A stretch of DNA of 7,560 bases from DASRGL01 sp035651115 (lineage in GTDB: Bacteria; Armatimonadota; Chthonomonadetes; Chthonomonadales; Chthonomonadaceae). The DNA is taken from NCBI GenBank assembly GCA_035651115.1, contig DASRGL010000182.1, positions 1 through 7,560 on the forward strand, read 5' to 3'. A model generated the notes under the pieces. That model did not search any database and was not told the origin of the DNA. It worked only from the letters and a program-made list of their open reading frames with translations. The position numbers and the translations under genes were made by a program. Shown here piece after piece: positions 5,712-7,560 of the stretch. Within the stretch, counting starts at the first letter, position 1. Every line of letters begins with the position of its first letter.

Positions 5712-6404
5712 TTGAGACTCCAAAACAAAATCGCCATCGTGACCGGGGCGGGCGGCGAGGCGCAGTGCGTGCCGTGCGACGTGAGCGCCGAGGCCGACGT
5801 GCAGGCGATGGTGGATGCGACTCTGCGCGCCTACGGGCGCGTGGACATCCTGGTGAACAATGCTGGAGTCAACTTTGTCAAGGCGTTCGAGACGATGACG
5901 GTGGCGGAGTGGGATCGCGTCCTCAACATAGACCTGCGCGGCGCGTTTCTCTGCATTCGGGCGTGCATTGGGCCGATGCTTCAGCAAGGGGGCGGCAGCG
6001 TCGTCAATGTCGCGACGGCGCACACGGGTGCGGCGGTTCCCGGCGTGGCTCCCTACGATGCGGCCAAGTGCGGCCTGCTCGGCCTGACGCGGGCGCTGGC
6101 CGTCGAGTTCGCCGCCCGGAATATCCGGTTCAACTGTCTCAGTCCCGGCCTGATAGACACGCAGATATGGCAGGACGTGCAGAACGCGGCGGAAGACCTG
6201 GAGGCGTGCCTGGCGCACTGGCGGGCGAATGTGCCGATGGGCCGGGTCGGGACGCCGCGCGAGATGGGCAAGGTCGCCGCCTTTCTCGCCTCCGACGACG
6301 CCTCCTACATCACCGGGGCCAACCTCTTCGCCGATGGCGGTATCACCGCGCAGCTTATCAGCAAAGAGAGCTACAAGAGCCGTCCCGTCGCAGGCGACAG
6401 TTGA
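5712..6404 (+). CDS. Short-chain dehydrogenase/reductase with internal N-terminal deletion
   Basis: A 230-residue member of the classical SDR family (NAD(P)-dependent oxidoreductases). The likely start is TTG at 5712, eight bases after GAGGA, because the first beta strand (KIAIVTGAG) begins just inside; no in-frame ATG lies nearby. Present: NNAG (49-52), LNIDLRGAF (71-79), active-site Tyr115 and Lys119 in PYDAAK, SPGLIDT (144-150) and the C-terminal YITGANLFADGG (199-210). Missing: in typical members TGxxxGxG is followed by helix A, strand 2 and helix B, about 40 residues. Here TGAGG (11-15) runs straight into EAQCVPCDVS (16-25). The last glycines of the dinucleotide motif and the cofactor-selecting strand are therefore gone. 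The usual catalytic serine position also reads Thr (NVAT, 99-102). The frame is otherwise open. This may be a dead enzyme, a recent in-frame deletion or an assembly collapse in the GGCGGGCGGCGAGG stretch. It probably followed the FAH gene in one catabolic operon. Confidence 0.85.
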   Translation: MRLQNKIAIVTGAGGEAQCVPCDVSAEADVQAMVDATLRAYGRVDILVNNAGVNFVKAFETMTVAEWDRVLNIDLRGAFLCIRACIGPMLQQGGGSVVNVATAHTGAAVPGVAPYDAAKCGLLGLTRALAVEFAARNIRFNCLSPGLIDTQIWQDVQNAAEDLEACLAHWRANVPMGRVGTPREMGKVAAFLASDDASYITGANLFADGGITAQLISKESYKSRPVAGDS

Positions 6405-6413
6405 TGTTTTGCT

Positions 6414-6448
6414 CCCCTCTCCCTGTGGGGGAGGGGCCGGGGGAGGGG
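6414..6448 (+). repeat. G-rich hairpin element overlapping the next gene's ribosome site
   Basis: A single unit of the family clustered at 1597-1733. A 10-bp stem (6414-6423 with 6427-6436, one G-T pair, loop TGT) is followed by a G-rich tail (6439-6448). The right arm and tail together give four G runs (6427-6431, 6433-6436, 6439-6443, 6445-6448) with loops of one, two and one base. That is a textbook G-quadruplex pattern on the sense strand. The tail also supplies the only purine-rich ribosome site, GGAGG at 6442-6446, four bases before the ATG at 6451. The unit starts ten bases after the SDR stop codon. Confidence 0.85.
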
Positions 6449-6450
6449 TA

Positions 6451-7404
6451 ATGAAAAGACGTTGGATTATCAATGTGTTCGCGCTGATTACACTGGCCGG
6501 GATAAGTCGAGCCGCGTTTGCGCCGCAGCGACAGCCGGATTTAGGTGTCGGGGCGAGTCTGCACGGCAAGCGGGTTTTCCCAGCGGACAATCCCTGGAAC
6601 ACGCCGATTGACAAAGCGCCAATAGACCCCAACTCGGATGCCCTCATCGCCAGCATCGGGCGGGACAAGCCGCTGCACCCCGACTTCGGCACGGTCTACA
6701 ACGGTGCGCCCAACGGCATTCCCTACATCGTCGTGCCGGGCAACCAGCCGAAAGCGCCGGTGCGTTTTGAATACCCGGATGAGAGCGATCCCGGCCCCTA
6801 TCCGATCCCGCACAATGCGCCCATCGAAGGCGGCCCCCAATCGCAAGGCGACCGGCATATCCTGGTGATTGACCGCGACAACTGGAAGCTGTACGAACTG
6901 TTCTCCGCCTATCCGCAGGGCAACGGCTGGAAAGCGGGTTCCGGCGCGATCTTCGACCTGAACTCCAACAAGCTGCGGCCCGCCGGCTGGACCTCCGCCG
7001 ACGCCGCCGGGCTGCCCATCTTCCCCGGCCTGGCGCGCTACGATGAGGCGGTCGAGCAGAAGGCGATCCGGCACGCCCTGCGCTTCACGGTCGTCCGAAG
7101 CCGCCGCGCCTACGTTCCCCCGGCCACGCATTTCGCCAGCAGCCGCACCGCCGCCGATCTGCCGCCGATGGGGATGCGTGTGCGCCTCAAAGCCAGCTAC
7201 GACATCTCCGGCTTTCCGCCGACCGCGCAGGTCATCCTGAAGGCGCTGAAGACCTACGGCATGATCGTGGCCGACAACGGCGGGGATTGGTTCGTCTCCG
7301 GCGCTCCCGACCCCCGCTGGAATGATGCCGAGTTGGAGACGCTCAAGCGCGTGAAGGGGCGGGATTTCGAGGTGGTCAAGATGGAGCGTATCGTGACGCG
7401 ATGA
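6451..7404 (+). CDS. Secreted protein of unknown function
   Basis: A 317-residue protein with a likely signal peptide: KRR at positions 2-4, a hydrophobic stretch at about 5-18, then an SRAAFA region where cleavage after Ala21 fits best. It should therefore act outside the cytoplasm. I recognise the sequence style as a recurrent, uncharacterised bacterial family but know no name or function for it. Notable segments: VFPADNPWN (42-50), PYPIPHNAPIEGG (116-128), DRHILVIDRDNWKLYEL (134-150), GWTSADAAGLPIFPGLARYD (179-198), HALRFTV (208-214), LPPMGMRVRLKASYDISGF (237-255) and YGMIVADNGGDW (269-280). It is rich in Pro, Gly, Trp and Asp, has no repeats and has no membrane segment after the signal. 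The density of short motif-like blocks suggests an enzyme or a binding fold, but no catalytic class can be assigned. The ATG lies four bases after GGAGG provided by the upstream repeat. An open frame extends further upstream, but that part is a shadow of the SDR gene. Confidence 0.8.
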   Translation: MKRRWIINVFALITLAGISRAAFAPQRQPDLGVGASLHGKRVFPADNPWNTPIDKAPIDPNSDALIASIGRDKPLHPDFGTVYNGAPNGIPYIVVPGNQPKAPVRFEYPDESDPGPYPIPHNAPIEGGPQSQGDRHILVIDRDNWKLYELFSAYPQGNGWKAGSGAIFDLNSNKLRPAGWTSADAAGLPIFPGLARYDEAVEQKAIRHALRFTVVRSRRAYVPPATHFASSRTAADLPPMGMRVRLKASYDISGFPPTAQVILKALKTYGMIVADNGGDWFVSGAPDPRWNDAELETLKRVKGRDFEVVKMERIVTR

Positions 7405-7433
7405 CCCCACCCCGGCCCTCTTATAAGGGTAGG
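7405..7433 (-). repeat. Degenerate copy of the G-rich hairpin element between convergent genes
   Basis: Read on the minus strand, this is a weak hairpin built on CCCTTATAAGAGGG (7416-7429) followed by the tail CCGGGGTGGGG (7405-7415). The hairpin-then-tail order matches the unit at 6414-6448 but in the opposite orientation. On the plus strand it is followed by a run of five T (7434-7438), so it could act as a weak terminator for the upstream secreted-protein gene. The stem is short and imperfect, so termination is only a possibility. Confidence 0.5.
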
Positions 7434-7437
7434 TTTT

Positions 7438-7560
7438 TCAAGCGGCCCTCTTGTGTACGCTCTGCGGAGGCGGCTGGGCCGCCGTTGCCGCCGCAAAGGA
7501 GGTCGGCCAGGGTTCGGGAACAAACCGTCCTTGCGGCAAGGGCTGTTGGGTCAGCAACGC
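7438..7560 (-). CDS. C-terminal end of a convergent ORF, product unknown
   Basis: The minus-strand frame is open from the right edge to a TGA at 7440-7438, giving the last 40 residues of a protein whose start lies outside the window. The visible tail is rich in Pro, Gln and Ala and ends KRAA. Most codons end in G or C, as in the neighbouring genes. A low-complexity tail like this carries no family signal. It could be a real convergent gene end or chance openness in GC-rich DNA; the convergent arrangement, with a hairpin repeat in the gap, favours a real gene slightly. Confidence 0.4.
   Translation of the reverse strand, partial: ALLTQQPLPQGRFVPEPWPTSFAAATAAQPPPQSVHKRAA

Noticed and set aside
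5712..6404. Frameshift in the SDR gene as the cause of the missing segment
   Set aside because: The reading frame is continuous from the TTG to the stop and homology resumes in the same frame, so an in-frame deletion or assembly collapse fits better.
5682..6692. Minus-strand ORF of 336 residues spanning the SDR gene and the start of the secreted protein
   Set aside because: It crosses two well-supported plus-strand genes and the G-rich repeat; its composition is typical of an antisense shadow.

Overview
The window is GC-rich, gene-dense bacterial DNA. Four complete genes look intact, a fifth reads through but lacks a block of conserved sequence, and a gene runs off each end. No rRNA, tRNA, CRISPR array, phage gene or transposase was seen. 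The host cannot be named from the sequence. The combination of a CpaE/CpaF pair, a fumarylacetoacetate hydrolase (FAH) family enzyme, a short-chain dehydrogenase (SDR), a secreted protein of unknown function and many hairpin repeats between genes would suit a free-living, large-genome soil or environmental bacterium. Armatimonadota or Chloroflexota are guesses only.

Layout. A minus-strand APC-type amino-acid permease runs off the left edge (1-1316). A 451-base divergent gap follows; its right part is a 137-base cluster of G/C-rich hairpins (1597-1733). Next come two plus-strand genes 11 bases apart: cpaE (tadZ-like, 1768-3012) and cpaF (tadA-like secretion ATPase, 3024-4502). These are the localisation and motor parts of a tight-adherence/Flp pilus or related type IV filament machine. 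The usual membrane platform genes (tadB, tadC) do not follow. Instead there is a large structured repeat (4510-4647), an FAH-family hydrolase/lyase (4778-5581), a second related structured repeat (5585-5690), and an SDR gene (5712-6404) that has lost about 40 residues, including most of its cofactor-binding motif. The FAH enzyme and the SDR look like a small carbon-catabolic unit, for example for sugar acids. A compact G-rich hairpin element (6414-6448) then touches the start of a secreted protein of unknown function (6451-7404). A degenerate copy of that element (7405-7433) lies between this gene and the C-terminal end of a convergent minus-strand ORF (7438-7560).

The most notable content lies between the genes. 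Two families of structured repeats fill nearly every gap. Family 1 (G-rich hairpin plus G-rich tail) occurs before cpaE, before the secreted protein, and between the convergent genes. Family 2 (two outer hairpins with TGAA/TTCA at the tip around a long stem that carries two inner hairpins with CTGC/GCAG loops) flanks the FAH gene on both sides. The two family 2 copies keep their fold although their stem sequences differ, which suggests that structure is what has been maintained.
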